From NCBI GenBank assembly GCA_937995595.1, contig CALKJW010000028.1, forward strand, positions 118,235-182,234: 64,000 nucleotides of DNA, given 5' to 3'. The notes under the pieces are model-generated. The model searched no databases. It was not told where the DNA came from and saw nothing but the letters and a program-made list of their open reading frames with translations. The stretch comes from an uncultured Phycisphaerales bacterium. GTDB taxonomy: Bacteria > Planctomycetota > Phycisphaerae > Phycisphaerales > UBA1924. Position numbers and translations under genes: made by a program. Below, piece after piece: positions 48,184 to 58,129 of the stretch; position 1 is the first letter of the stretch; every line of letters begins with the position of its first letter.

Positions 48184-50238
48184 TTATCGTGGCGTGTTGT
48201 CGACGCCCTGCAGTTTGGCCTTGATGACCTGTTCGGCGCCGTCGCGCACGATGGTCACTTCGACCTCGTCGCCGGGGTTGTGCGCGGCGAGCAACTCCAT
48301 CCAGGATCGGATGTCGGCCAGCGGTTTGCCGTTCCACTTGATCATGCGGTCGCCCACCTTCAGGCCTGCCGCGGCGGCGCTGCCGCCCTCGGTCACGCCC
48401 TCGACCAGCACGCCGGGCTCCTCCTCGCCGTAGCCGGGGCGGATGCCGAACCGGACGCGCATGGTCGCCATGCTCGGGCCGCGCTCGGGCTGGGCGTCGG
48501 CGGCGGGCTGGGGCGGCTGGGCGGGCTGCTCGCCGCGTGCGCGCCCGCCGCGTCCGGCCCGCGCCGGCGGTCCGCCGGGCCGCTCGTCCTCGTTGAGCCG
48601 GCCGAACGACGCGGTCGTGGGCTGGAACTCCAGCGGTTCGCGGCGTGCGGCGAGGTTGAACACGATGTCGGACGCGAGCGCGGCGACGTGCACCGCGCCC
48701 TCGATGTTGATCTTGTCCGGCGTGTCGCCGGGCGCGTGGTAGTCGGGGTGAAAGCCGCTGAAGAAAAAGAGCACGGGGATCTGCGCGTTGTAGAAACTCT
48801 GGTGGTCGCTGGGGCCCTGCCCGCCGGGGAGTTTGCGCACGGTGAGCGGGCTGCGCGCCACGATCGGGTCGAGCCACTCCTGGAACCCCTTGGCCGTGCC
48901 GGTGCCGTTCATGTCGACGAGGTTGTTGCGGACGCGACCGATCATGTCCATGTTGATCATGGCGTAGATGTCGCTGGCGTTGAAGGTGTTGTTGCGCACG
49001 AAGTGGCGCGAGCCCAGCAGCCCGATCTCCTCGCCCGAGAAGTGCATGAACAGCACCGAGCGCAGCGGCTGGTCGGGCGGCGCGGCGTCGAAGAAGTCGC
49101 GCACGCGGTTCATCGCCACCAGCAGCCCGGAACTGCCGGATGCGTTGTCGTCCGCGCCCGGGTGCAACTGCCCGACGTTCGCGGGGTTCGCGCCCCCGTC
49201 GTGACCGAACCCGACGTGGTCCATGTGCGCGCCGATCACGACGTACTGGCTCGCCAGTTCGCCGCGCCCGGGCAGGATGCCGCCGAGGTTCTGCGTGAGT
49301 TTGGGCGCCTGCTCGGTCTTCACGTCGATTCTCACGCGCGCCCGCGGCAGCGGGTGCACGCCGCCGTCCCCGTCGGCCAGAAGGCGCAGGTCCATCAGGC
49401 CGCGCCCCTGCGCGTCGGCCGCGCGGACGAGTTCGTCCGCCGCGCCGAGGCTCATCATCACGACGGGCACGCCCATCGGCCGGCCGAACCCCTGCGAGGT
49501 CTGCACGTTCTCAAGGCTGCGGGTGCGCGGGTCGTCGGCGCCCGGCGGGTTCACGAGGATGACCGCGCCCGCGCCGCGGTCGATCGCGGCCTGAAGTTTC
49601 GGGCGCAGCGCGGCCGCCGCGCTCCACCGAGGCCCGCCCTTTTCGGCAAACCGCGACCGGCCCGTCTCGTCCATCGGCTCGAAGCGCATGACGATGGCGA
49701 TCCGCCCGTCGAGCGGCGCGGCGTCGGCGTAGGAGTCGTACCCGTCGGGGCCGTCCACGATCGAGTATCCCACGAACACCGCCTCGGCCTCGACGCTGCC
49801 CGAGGCCGAGATCGCCAGCGTGTTGAAGTCCTGTCCGGGCGTGAACGTGCGGACGCCCGCGTCGCCGCCGCGCGAAAGGCTCAGCGACTCGTCAGACACG
49901 ACGGTGCCGCGGCCGATCGAGAACGTCTGCCGGTAACTGGCGAACGGCGTCGAGACGACGGTCCCGTCCGCGGCGGTCTCCTCGAGCGCGAAGGCGGGCT
50001 TGAGGCCGGCGCGCCGGTAGTAGAACTCGAGATAGTCGGCCGCGAGGCGGTTGCCGCGCGAGCCCGAGCCTCGGCCTTCGTAGTACGGGTTGGCCAGCGT
50101 GAAGACGTGCTCGCGGTACTGCGCGATGTCGCGCTGCAGCGATTCATCAACGGGCTGCACGGCGGCCGCCGCGCCGGCGAACGCGCCGACGAGCGCAACA
50201 ACGCTGACGAGAACCCGACCGCGTGCGAACTGGTTCAT
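48184..50238 (-). CDS. Exported M28 family peptidase with PDZ domain
   Basis: 684 residues. Signal peptide 1-26. A protease-associated (PA) insert (GRIAIVMRFEPMDETG, GAGAVILVNPPGADDP) precedes the M28 zinc-aminopeptidase domain: VVIGAHMDHVGFGHDGG, GADDNASGSSGLLVAMN, FMHFSGEEIGLLGSRHFV, MINMDMIGRV and YHAPGDTPDKINIEG give the two-zinc ligands and catalytic Glu. A Pro/Ala/Gly linker leads to a C-terminal PDZ domain (LVEGVTEGGSAAAAGLKVGDRMIKWNG). Likely periplasmic or outer-surface peptide degradation. Confidence 0.92.
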   Translation of the reverse strand: MNQFARGRVLVSVVALVGAFAGAAAAVQPVDESLQRDIAQYREHVFTLANPYYEGRGSGSRGNRLAADYLEFYYRRAGLKPAFALEETAADGTVVSTPFASYRQTFSIGRGTVVSDESLSLSRGGDAGVRTFTPGQDFNTLAISASGSVEAEAVFVGYSIVDGPDGYDSYADAAPLDGRIAIVMRFEPMDETGRSRFAEKGGPRWSAAAALRPKLQAAIDRGAGAVILVNPPGADDPRTRSLENVQTSQGFGRPMGVPVVMMSLGAADELVRAADAQGRGLMDLRLLADGDGGVHPLPRARVRIDVKTEQAPKLTQNLGGILPGRGELASQYVVIGAHMDHVGFGHDGGANPANVGQLHPGADDNASGSSGLLVAMNRVRDFFDAAPPDQPLRSVLFMHFSGEEIGLLGSRHFVRNNTFNASDIYAMINMDMIGRVRNNLVDMNGTGTAKGFQEWLDPIVARSPLTVRKLPGGQGPSDHQSFYNAQIPVLFFFSGFHPDYHAPGDTPDKINIEGAVHVAALASDIVFNLAARREPLEFQPTTASFGRLNEDERPGGPPARAGRGGRARGEQPAQPPQPAADAQPERGPSMATMRVRFGIRPGYGEEEPGVLVEGVTEGGSAAAAGLKVGDRMIKWNGKPLADIRSWMELLAAHNPGDEVEVTIVRDGAEQVIKAKLQGVDNTPR

Positions 50239-50503
50239 GCTGATTCCCTTGCGTCTGGAAACTTGGAAGCGATTGGCAGCCCCGCGTCGTCTACCCGGCA
50301 GGGCGATGTTCGGTTGCGTCGGAAGGTGACGAACACGCCCGAAGAACCCGATGACCGCGACGCCGCGCCCGTTGCCGCGCGTCGCGGCTGGATCCGAGCG
50401 TAGGTCGGCGCACGGTCGCCTTCACGCAGTCTTGATCGAACAGAGTCGGCCCGGACGGCTCGTTGGGCCAATCCTTCACGCGATCCAAACACCGGAGAGC
50501 GGC

Positions 50504-51736
50504 ATGATGCACTCGATCGGCATCGGTCTGGCGGCGGTTCACGCGGCGCTCGTCTCGGCAACAGCCGTGCAGCCGGGCGTGGAACTCATCGCCCGCTGCG
50601 AGGTCTCGGCGAACGCCAGCGACCTTTCGGGCCTTGAGAACCTGATCGGCAACAACATCCCGCACAACCGCTTCGGCGGCTGGGGCTCGGCCATCGCGTG
50701 GACCGGCAAGGGCAACCGCTACATCGTCGCCAGCGACCGCGGCCCGGGCGACGGGGCCAGCGCGTTCCGCTGCCGCGTGCACGTCGTCGAGATCGACCTG
50801 CCCGCGGATCGACCGACGACGGAGCGCCGCCCGCGCACGCCCGAGGCGCAGTTCCGCCTCGTCGAAACGATCATGCTCACGACCGCCGACGGCCGGCCGT
50901 TCTGGGGCAACACGGGCAACTACAACCGCGCCGACCAGAAGGCCGGCCTGCGGCTCGACCCCGAGGGCGTGCGCTTCTCGCGCGCGGGCACGCTGTGGGT
51001 CAGCGAGGAGTACGGGCCGTGGATCGACGAGTTCGACATGAGCGGCCGCCACCTGCGGCGCATCGCCCCGCCCGAGAAGTTCCTCATCGCCACGCCCGAC
51101 GGCGAGCCGGAGCGCGAGATGCCGCCGTACAACACCCGCGGCCGCCAGCCCAACCGCGGCTTTGAAGGGCTGGCGATCTCGGACGACGGCTCGACGCTCT
51201 GGGCGATCCTGCAGGGACCGCTGATGCAGGACGGCGCGTTCGACGACGAGCGCGAGCGCGTCGGCCGCAACGTCCGCGTGCTGGAGGTCCGCCCCGAGAG
51301 CGGCGCGACGCGCGAGTTCGTCTACGTCATGAACTCCGCCGCGGCCGGCATCTCCGAGATACTCTCGTTCGAGGACCGCACGCTGCTGGTGCTGGAGCGC
51401 GACGGGCGCGGCGGCGAGAAGGCCCGCTTCCGCGGCGTGTTCGCGGCGGACTTCGAGGGCGCGACCGACGTCAGCACGGTCGACGCGCTGCCGTCGACGG
51501 GCCTGCCCGAGGGCGTCGCTCCGCTGCGCAAGCGCCGCGTCATCGACTTCATGGACCCGCGCCACGGGCTGATCGGCCCCGAGATGCCCGAGAAGATCGA
51601 GGGCCTGTGCTTCGGGCCCGACCTGCCCGACGGCCGCAAACTGCTCGTCGTCACCAGCGACAACGACCTGAAGGACGCCGCGCCCAGCCACGTCTGGCTG
51701 TTCGCCGTCGACCCGGGCGTGCTGCGCGGGCGCTGA
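50504..51736 (+). CDS. Exported phytase-like esterase-domain protein
   Basis: 410 residues from ATG 50504. Signal peptide of about 20 residues (MMHSIGIGLAAVHAALVSATAV). The body matches the esterase-like-activity-of-phytase family: WGSAIAWTGKGNRYIVASDRG, DPEGVRFSRAGTLWVSEEYGPWIDEFD, GRQPNRGFEGLAISDDG, KIEGLCFGPDLPDGRKLLVVTSDND. It is a propeller protein with Asp-rich loops; actual substrate unknown. Divergent from the M28 peptidase across 265 bp. Confidence 0.82.
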   Translation: MMHSIGIGLAAVHAALVSATAVQPGVELIARCEVSANASDLSGLENLIGNNIPHNRFGGWGSAIAWTGKGNRYIVASDRGPGDGASAFRCRVHVVEIDLPADRPTTERRPRTPEAQFRLVETIMLTTADGRPFWGNTGNYNRADQKAGLRLDPEGVRFSRAGTLWVSEEYGPWIDEFDMSGRHLRRIAPPEKFLIATPDGEPEREMPPYNTRGRQPNRGFEGLAISDDGSTLWAILQGPLMQDGAFDDERERVGRNVRVLEVRPESGATREFVYVMNSAAAGISEILSFEDRTLLVLERDGRGGEKARFRGVFAADFEGATDVSTVDALPSTGLPEGVAPLRKRRVIDFMDPRHGLIGPEMPEKIEGLCFGPDLPDGRKLLVVTSDNDLKDAAPSHVWLFAVDPGVLRGR

Positions 51737-51745
51737 AGCGCCGCG

Positions 51746-52279
51746 TCAGGGCGCGATCGGGGTCGTGCTCGGCGCGGCGGCGGGCGACGACACGGCGCGG
51801 ACGTCTTCGATGACGTAGAAACACGTCGGGTCCATCGAGCGCGCCAGTCGCGCCACGTCCTTGATCTGCCGGCGCGTCGCCTCGATGTACAGCAGCCAGA
51901 CCGGTCCGTCGCGGCCGCGACCGTCGAACACGGTGACGCGGTAGCCGTGCCCGCGCAGGCGCGCGGCGAGCGAGTCACCCTGCCGCGTGAACACGCGGAT
52001 CACCTGCTCGCCGTGCGCGAGCCAGTTCTCGATGGTGATGCCCAGGAAGTTGCCGCACGCAAAGCCGAAGGCGTACGACACGGCGTACAGCGGCTTGTCG
52101 AGGTTCTTGAAGACGGTGCTGAGCGCGAAGACCCAGATGAGCACCTGCACGAACCCGAGCGCCCACGCCCAGAACCGGCTGCCGCGGATGACCATGACGA
52201 CGCGCACGGTGTCGAGCGACACGTCGCCGAGGCGCGCGACGAAGATGAAGAGGCACCCGAGAACGATGTCCCAGTCCAT
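51746..52279 (-). CDS. UPF0316/DUF2179-type membrane protein
   Basis: 177 residues. Three membrane helices (LGCLFIFVARLGDVSLDTVR, WAWALGFVQVLIWVFALSTVF, YAVSYAFGFACGNFLGITIE) then a DUF2179-like cytoplasmic domain (VIRVFTRQGDSLAARLRGHG, WLLYIEATRRQI). The family is of unknown function, related to YebE/YpjP-type sensors. ATG 52279 chosen; an upstream in-frame ATG at 52321 adds a poor extension. A Ser/Ala/Pro tail ends it. Confidence 0.8.
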   Translation of the reverse strand: MDWDIVLGCLFIFVARLGDVSLDTVRVVMVIRGSRFWAWALGFVQVLIWVFALSTVFKNLDKPLYAVSYAFGFACGNFLGITIENWLAHGEQVIRVFTRQGDSLAARLRGHGYRVTVFDGRGRDGPVWLLYIEATRRQIKDVARLARSMDPTCFYVIEDVRAVSSPAAAPSTTPIAP

Positions 52280-52360
52280 GGGCGGATGGTTGGCGGGGAG
52301 AGGGGTGCGGACAAACCCCACGCTGATGGGCGCAACGCCGCAGGCACCGTCGGCCGTCTC

Positions 52361-53974
52361 TCACTTCTCATGGCACGCCGCGTCGGTCCCCGACACGCAC
52401 ACGGCGAACGCGCACGCCGCGGCGATGGTCAGGCGCCAGGGGAAGGCGATGGTGACGTCGGCCAGCGTGCGTGCCGCGCCCGAGGCGGTCTCGCCCCCGA
52501 TCGGCACGTGCGCCGCCCAGCGCGACCAGAACAGAGGTTCGAGCAGCAGGACCGCCGCGGCGCCGACGACCAGCGCGGCGATCACGCTCCACGCCGCGCC
52601 GCGCCGGGTGAAGATCGCGCAGAAGAACACGCCGACAAGGCCCGCGTACGCGAAGATCATCACCTTGAGCGCGAACTGGATGAGCGTCTCGCCCGATCCC
52701 TCGTGCCACGCGACGCACAGCATCGCGAACCCGCCCACGACCACGCCCCACCCGACGACCGCCAGGCGGCTGACGCGCAGATAGTGGCCGTCTTCGCGCG
52801 CAGGCCGCACCTTGCGGTAGAAGTCGGTCACGAACGCCGCGGACATCGCGTTGAGCGCCGACAGGATGGTCGTCAGCGCCGCGGCGAACAGGCCCGCCAT
52901 CATCAGGCCCTTGAGCCCCGTCGGCATGCGCTGCAGGATGAACTGCGGGAAGACCTTCGTCCCCGCGGCGACCTCGTACGCCGGCGGCGCGACCAGGTCC
53001 GGCCGCCTGTTCACGACAAACAGCAGCAGGCCGATCAACAGGAACAGCAGCACCACCGGCACGGTGATGAGTTGGGAGAGAATCACCGACTGCGCGCCCT
53101 TCGCGGCCGACCTGCACGAGAGCATCCGCTGGGCCAGGTCCTGGTCGGTGCCCAGCGCGGCGAGGTTCAGCAGCATGAAGCCCGTGAGCGCGGTGAGCAG
53201 CGTGTACGACTGCGAGAGGTCGAAGCCCAGTCCGGGTGCGCCGGGATCGACACCGGCGCGCAGCACCGTGAGTTTCGACGGCGCGCCCGGCGCGGGCTCG
53301 CGCAGCGCGGCGATCACCTCGGCCGCCGGCCGGTCGATGATCCCCCACAGCACCCACACCGAGACCGCCGCGGCCCCCACGAACACCACGGTCTGGATCA
53401 CGTCGGTCCAGATGATGCTGCGCATCCCGCCGACGAGCGTGTAACCGGTGCCCGCGGCCATGAGCAGGGCGATGGCGACGAGCATCGCGCCGCGGTCGGC
53501 GTGCAGGTCGCCGTAGAGGATCATCGTGAGCGGGATCGCGGCGATGTAGATGCGCGCCCCGCTGGCGAAGACGCGCCCGATCATGAACGTCCAACTCGCC
53601 GCGCCGCGCGCCGCGGGGCCGAAACGCCGCTCCAGCAACTGGTACACCGTCGTGACGTTGTAGCGGTAGTACACCGGCACGAAGAACGCCGCGATGACGA
53701 ACGCCGCGACGATCGGCCCGATGCTGGTCGAGATGTACGTGAGGTCGCCGGTGTACGACTCCATCGGCGCGCCGATGAAGGTCGCGGCCGAGAGCGCGGT
53801 GGCGAGGATCGACACGGCCACGGCCCACACCGGCGCGTTCCGCTCGCCGAGGAAGTACTCGCGGTCGCTCCTGACCTTGCGGAGCGAGAAGACCCAGCCC
53901 GTGCCGGCCAGCAGCACGAAGTACAGCGCGACCACGGCCCAGTCGACGTTGGTGAATCCGGCCGCGAGCGTCAT
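52361..53974 (-). CDS. Sodium:solute symporter (SSS family)
   Basis: 537 residues, about 13 membrane helices. WVFSLRKVRSDREYFLGERNAPVWAV, the Na-site helix ILATALSAATFIGAPMESYTGDLTY, VYYRYNVTTVYQLLERRFGP and LAALGTDQDLAQRMLSCRSA are diagnostic. The substrate (sugar, amino acid or sialic acid) cannot be assigned. It has no paired catabolic genes nearby. Confidence 0.9.
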   Translation of the reverse strand: MTLAAGFTNVDWAVVALYFVLLAGTGWVFSLRKVRSDREYFLGERNAPVWAVAVSILATALSAATFIGAPMESYTGDLTYISTSIGPIVAAFVIAAFFVPVYYRYNVTTVYQLLERRFGPAARGAASWTFMIGRVFASGARIYIAAIPLTMILYGDLHADRGAMLVAIALLMAAGTGYTLVGGMRSIIWTDVIQTVVFVGAAAVSVWVLWGIIDRPAAEVIAALREPAPGAPSKLTVLRAGVDPGAPGLGFDLSQSYTLLTALTGFMLLNLAALGTDQDLAQRMLSCRSAAKGAQSVILSQLITVPVVLLFLLIGLLLFVVNRRPDLVAPPAYEVAAGTKVFPQFILQRMPTGLKGLMMAGLFAAALTTILSALNAMSAAFVTDFYRKVRPAREDGHYLRVSRLAVVGWGVVVGGFAMLCVAWHEGSGETLIQFALKVMIFAYAGLVGVFFCAIFTRRGAAWSVIAALVVGAAAVLLLEPLFWSRWAAHVPIGGETASGAARTLADVTIAFPWRLTIAAACAFAVCVSGTDAACHEK

Positions 53975-54042
53975 CCGTGCGCTCCAGTGCGCTGTCCGAG
54001 ACCGTCCGCGCGCCCGGCTGGGCGGGCCGGGGCGCGAAGAGT

Positions 54043-54603
54043 TCAGTACGAGTACTTCGGCTCCCAGCCCGCCGCGCCGTCACGCAGCAGGTCGAAGATG
54101 TGCCAGATCGAGCAGAACTCGTCGCCGGGGCCGAAGGAGGCCATGCCGACGCGCGAGATCGTCCCGTCGCCGCCGCGCCGGAACGTCGACACGCCCGGCC
54201 ACGGCTCGCCGGGCCGGGGCTCGAAGCCCATGTCGCGGGCGAACGGGCTGCCGTGCCCGCTCACGACTCGGAGCGGCCAGCCGCGCGACGCGGCGAACTC
54301 TCGGGCCACCGCGGGCTCGTCGGCCAAGCACAGCACAAACCCCGCGCGGTTCTCGATGTGCCGGGCAAAGCCGGCAAAGCCGTCCGCCCAGAGCGTGCAG
54401 TACGGGCACTTGCGGCCCATGTTGTGCACGACGATCAGGTCGGGCTTGCCGCCGAACAGCGCCGAGAGCCGCACCTCGTCACCGTGAAGATCACGCAGGG
54501 CGTAATCCTGCACCGGCATCGCCGCGGCACGCCTGCGCGCCTCCACCAGCCGCGCTCGCAGCGCGTTGATTTCCGACTCGATCTGACGGATGTCCTCGCT
54601 CAC
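54043..54603 (-). CDS. DUF899-like thioredoxin-fold protein
   Basis: 186 residues from GTG 54603. An N-terminal helix (EDIRQIESEINALRARLVEARR) and YALRDLHGDEVRLSALFGGKPDLIVVHNMG lead to KCPYCTLWADGFAG, the CxxC site of DUF899 (AhpC-like) proteins. YPxxC-type reductase function is likely. DEFCSIWHIFDLL and GWEPKYSY end it. The GTG start matches the helix that begins family members; the open frame continues upstream without good features. Confidence 0.8.
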   Translation of the reverse strand: MSEDIRQIESEINALRARLVEARRRAAAMPVQDYALRDLHGDEVRLSALFGGKPDLIVVHNMGRKCPYCTLWADGFAGFARHIENRAGFVLCLADEPAVAREFAASRGWPLRVVSGHGSPFARDMGFEPRPGEPWPGVSTFRRGGDGTISRVGMASFGPGDEFCSIWHIFDLLRDGAAGWEPKYSY

Positions 54604-54829
54604 GGGCGTTCTCCGGGCCTTTGGCGTCGAGAAGATTACCGTGAAGTTCGTGTCAATGCGTGCTCGGTGCCCGGATCGGGGGCCCCCGGCATTCGGAAAA
54701 TCGAGCGTGCGACGTTGGCCCGCGCCCGAGGCGCTCCAAGAATCCGCGGTTGATTCGCGACTGTCGCCGCGTGCCGCCGCGACGAAGCGACGGGCACGGG
54801 GCGAGAACGCAAGAGGGAGGAGCGGACCA

Positions 54830-55066
54830 ATGGCCCGTACCAGCACCCCGCGCAAGACGGCGAAGGCCACGCCCGCGGTCGGACTGAACGCCGAGATCAA
54901 GCCCGCGCCCGTGCAGGCCAACGCCGCGGCGCGCCCCACGAGCGAGCAGATCCGCGTTCGCGCGTTCGAGATCTACCAGGCGCGCTGCCGCGCCGGCAAG
55001 CCCGGCGACGCCGTGAGCGATTGGGCACAGGCCGAGCGCGAACTCAGCGGGCCGGTCGGGCGCTAG
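54830..55066 (+). CDS. DUF2934 domain protein
   Basis: 78 residues with a strong ribosome site (AAGAGGGAGGAG) before ATG 54830. The first 38 residues are a flexible Ala/Thr/Lys-rich lead. The rest, IRVRAFEIYQARCRAGKPGDAVSDWAQAERELS-like, matches DUF2934, a small helix hairpin of unknown role common in planctomycetes. It converges with and overlaps the STAS gene by 23 bp. Confidence 0.8.
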   Translation: MARTSTPRKTAKATPAVGLNAEIKPAPVQANAAARPTSEQIRVRAFEIYQARCRAGKPGDAVSDWAQAERELSGPVGR

Positions 55067-55517
55067 GGGGCGGCTGCCACTCGCCGGAGGTGGGGATCGC
55101 CCCGCTCACCGACCCCGTACCGCTGGCGGGCTTGGCGCCGGCCATGCGCACCGGGCCGTTGCACGCGCCCTCGCCCTCCATCGCGTCGTCGAGCGTCGCG
55201 TACACGTCCAGCACCGAGTCGAGCCGGGCAAGCAGGATGCCCTGCAGGGCCGACTGCGACGGCGCGGCGATGCGCACCCGCAGGCCGTCGCGCTTGCAGA
55301 TCTTGTTGAACTGCACCAGCACGCCCAGCGCCATGCTGCCCACGCCGGTCGTTTCGGACAGATCGAGCACGATCAGCCGCGGCTTGATGGCCAGCACGTC
55401 GCGGAGCAGCGCGGCCAGCCGGTCGGCGTTGGCCACGCCGGCGTCGCCGATCACCCGCGCGATCAACGGACCGTCCGCGCTCCCGTACCGCTCTGTCCGC
55501 ACGTCCAACCCGCGCAT
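55044..55517 (-). CDS. STAS domain protein (anti-sigma factor antagonist-like)
   Basis: 157 residues. LIARVIGDAGVANADRLAALLRDVLAIKPRLIVLDLSETTGVGSMALGVLVQFNK is the STAS fold; TTGVGSMALG corresponds to the phosphorylatable Ser loop (DxSxxxxxDSxG-like), here with Ser in GSMALG. A disordered Pro/Ser-rich C-terminal extension of about 45 residues follows. Possible partner of an anti-sigma kinase elsewhere. Confidence 0.82.
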   Translation of the reverse strand: MRGLDVRTERYGSADGPLIARVIGDAGVANADRLAALLRDVLAIKPRLIVLDLSETTGVGSMALGVLVQFNKICKRDGLRVRIAAPSQSALQGILLARLDSVLDVYATLDDAMEGEGACNGPVRMAGAKPASGTGSVSGAIPTSGEWQPPPSARPAR

Positions 55518-55783
55518 ACGTCACCTCGTCGAGCAGGCCCCACCGGCGCTGCGCCGCCGCACCCCGACAACCCCACCGCGATCGCAATGGTGGGCGCGCC
55601 GACCCGCCGGTTCCACCCGCGGCAAGTGTTCACCGCGTGTCCGGCAATGCCAGTTTCCACGCTAGGATGGTGGGTTGTTGCGTCGGCAACGGCCGCGGCG
55701 GACGGGTTCTCGGCCCTTCCCGCCGGGCACACACTCCGACGAACGCCGCGCCCGCCACCCCCGCCCGCACCGGAGACCAGACC

Positions 55784-56431
55784 ATGGACCTGTACATCGA
55801 CACGGCGAACCTCGACGAGATCAAGCAGGCCGCGGCCCTGGGCGTGCTGGACGGCGTGACGACCAACCCGTCGCTGATCGCCAAGGAGAAGGTGCCGTAC
55901 GCCAGGCGGCTGGCGGAGATCTGCGAGGTGGTGAAGGGCCCGGTCTCGGCCGAGGTCGTCGCGACGGACTACGAGGGCATGATCCAGGAAGCCGAGCCGC
56001 TGCGGAAGATCGCCGAGAACATCGTCATCAAACTGCCGACGACGGTCGACGGCCTGCGCGCGTGCAAGACGCTCTCGGACCGGGGGGTGCGCACGAACAT
56101 GACGCTGTGCTTCCAGCCGCTGCAGGCGCTGATGGTCGCCAAGGCGGGCGCGTTCCTCGTCAGCCCGTTCATCGGACGGCTCGACGACGTCGCCGAAGAC
56201 GGCATGGACCTGATCCACAAGATCCGGCAGATCTACGACAACTACGGGTTCCCGACCAAAATCCTCGCGGCGTCGATCCGGCACCCCAAGCACATGGTCG
56301 ATTGCGCGCTCGCCGGCGCGGACGTGAGCACGGTGCCGATGTCGGTCATCAAGCAGGTGCTGAGCCACCCGCTGACGGACAACGGGCTGAAGAAGTTCGT
56401 CGAGGACTACAAGAAGGCGTTCGGGGGGTGA
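55784..56431 (+). CDS. Transaldolase-family protein (TalC/fructose-6-phosphate aldolase type)
   Basis: 215 residues. LYIDTANLDEIKQAAALGVLDGVTTNPSLIAKE at the start, EVVATDYEGMIQEAEPL, the Schiff-base region NIVIKLPTTVDGLRACKTL (Lys in IKLP), and ILAASIRHPKHMVDCALAGAD near the end. This is the short subfamily including TalC and FSA. It acts in the pentose phosphate pathway or as an aldolase. ATG 55784 begins the conserved strand. Confidence 0.9.
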   Translation: MDLYIDTANLDEIKQAAALGVLDGVTTNPSLIAKEKVPYARRLAEICEVVKGPVSAEVVATDYEGMIQEAEPLRKIAENIVIKLPTTVDGLRACKTLSDRGVRTNMTLCFQPLQALMVAKAGAFLVSPFIGRLDDVAEDGMDLIHKIRQIYDNYGFPTKILAASIRHPKHMVDCALAGADVSTVPMSVIKQVLSHPLTDNGLKKFVEDYKKAFGG

Positions 56432-56456
56432 GGCGGGCGGCCCGCGACCCGGCGCG

Positions 56457-57329
56457 TCAGGACCGCCGCCACCACCGCTCGCGGAGCCAGAGGTAGTCCG
56501 GGTTGCCGGCCGCGGGCAGGTTGAACTGCTGCAGGCGGCTCATGTTGATGGTGCGCCGGTCCTTCCACGTGTGGATCCGCGCGCTGCCGTCGGTGAAGGC
56601 GATGGTTCCCTTGTCCTCGTGCCACACGGTCAGCGGGTCGATCCACTGCTGCGGGTTGATGTACAGGACCCACGAGCCCATGTTCAGGCCGCGCGGGTCC
56701 GACTCCTCGAGAAACGCGAAGTGCTCGGAACTCCGCCAGAGCTGGTCGAGCCGGCGCACCGCGCGCGGGCCGGCGCCGATGGTCATTTCCCACTGGTCCG
56801 GCCCGCCGAGGAAGTTGGGCATCGAGTACGTCACCCACGCCAGTCGCGACACCGTGTTGGGCCGGTAGCGGTCGCGCACGTCCGACGGGCACTTGTACGC
56901 TCGGTGGTCGTTCACGTACTGGTACATCGCGCCGCGCCGAACACCGAGGATGTGAGGCTCGACGTCGGTCTGCGCGGCCAGTTGCGCCTCGGTCAGCCGC
57001 TGGCCGGCCTCGGTCTGCGGCCAGTCCACCCAACTCGCCGGGACCTCGGCGCTGTTGGTCCACGAACTGATGCACGCTTCGCGGAAGTCGCCCGCGTAGA
57101 GCACGAACCCCTGCCCCATGCTCCGCTGGTTGGCCAGACAGGTCATGGTCCGGCCCTGGGCGCGTGCGCCGCGAAGCGCGGGCAGCAGCATCGACACCAG
57201 AATCGCGATGATCGCGATGACGACGAGCAGTTCGATGAGCGTGAACGCGCGGCGCGCCGGCGCACGCGGCGGGCCGCCACGGTCGACTGTGCAACGCGCT
57301 GCGCGCGACTCCGCGACCTTGTGCACCAT
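56457..57329 (-). CDS. Prepilin-like protein with N-terminal methylation motif (planctomycete type)
   Basis: 290 residues. After a 27-residue basic leader, [27 protein letters not shown] is the prepilin cleavage/methylation signal, then [37 protein letters not shown] sequence, and a C-terminal [16 protein letters not shown] motif. This is the large H-X9-DG/DUF1559-like pseudopilin group expanded in planctomycetes. Located alone, no pilus operon. Role unknown. Confidence 0.82.
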   Translation of the reverse strand: MVHKVAESRAARCTVDRGGPPRAPARRAFTLIELLVVIAIIAILVSMLLPALRGARAQGRTMTCLANQRSMGQGFVLYAGDFREACISSWTNSAEVPASWVDWPQTEAGQRLTEAQLAAQTDVEPHILGVRRGAMYQYVNDHRAYKCPSDVRDRYRPNTVSRLAWVTYSMPNFLGGPDQWEMTIGAGPRAVRRLDQLWRSSEHFAFLEESDPRGLNMGSWVLYINPQQWIDPLTVWHEDKGTIAFTDGSARIHTWKDRRTINMSRLQQFNLPAAGNPDYLWLRERWWRRS

Positions 57330-57646
57330 GGCTGCCTCCGTGGGGTGGCCCCGCGTCTGAAGCAACGCCAACCGCCGACGGCGCCGAGACCGGACGCCCC
57401 GCCGGTGTGACCTCCAGCATACAGCGCAGAGCGAAGCGCGCAAGAGCACTTCCGCGACGAGCAAGGCGAGTTCATGCCTCAAGGTCGGTGCATGTTCGTG
57501 CCGCCGATCGTGACTGCGGGTCCGTTACGCGACTGAAGTTGCCCGCTCGAACGCCCGATGGCGCAGATATCGGGCCATGCTGCCACGGCCCGGCGCCGCG
57601 CCCCTTGCACCACCCGGCGCGGCGGAGAAACGTCAAGGAGGCGCAC

Positions 57647-58069
57647 GTGCCAGTCGAATCCACGCTCGCCGGTCCGTCCCGACGCCACCTCGACCGCCGG
57701 CAGTTCGCGCGGTTCGTGGTCGAGCCGATGTACACCCCGGTCGCCGTGCGCGTCCAGACCGACGACGGCGACGCCGGGTTCGACCTTGAAGGCAACGCCT
57801 ACGACATCTCCGAGGGCGGCATCCGGTTCGAGCTCGACCGCGCCGTCGAGCCGGGCACGCGCATCGCGATGCGCATCTTCCTGCCCGGCACGTGCGAGCG
57901 CGACGAGGGCCGCAGCGTGCTGGTCGAGGGGAACGTGGTGTGGCTGGCCGACGCCGACGATCCCGCCCCCTACCGCATGGCGGCGGTGTTCACGCACTTT
58001 GCCCGCGCCGGCGACCGCGACCGTCTGCTGAGGCACTTCGGCAGCGGACGCTACCGCCTCGCCGCGTAG
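57647..58069 (+). CDS. PilZ domain protein
   Basis: 140 residues from GTG 57647, 7 bases after AAGGAGG. RRQFARFVVEPMYTPVAVRV has the Arg-rich lead (RxxxR-like RRHLDRRQFAR), and NAYDISEGGIRFELDR has the (D/N)xSxxG motif. Together these are the cyclic-di-GMP-binding elements of PilZ. It ends VFTHFARAGDRDRLLRHFGS. Probably a c-di-GMP receptor. The 317 bp upstream, to the prepilin-like gene, hold no other gene. Confidence 0.82.
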   Translation: MPVESTLAGPSRRHLDRRQFARFVVEPMYTPVAVRVQTDDGDAGFDLEGNAYDISEGGIRFELDRAVEPGTRIAMRIFLPGTCERDEGRSVLVEGNVVWLADADDPAPYRMAAVFTHFARAGDRDRLLRHFGSGRYRLAA

Positions 58070-58129
58070 CGCCCGCGACCAAGCGAAACCGGCCCGCGCC
58101 ACGCCCGAACCTATAGTCTGCCAACGGCC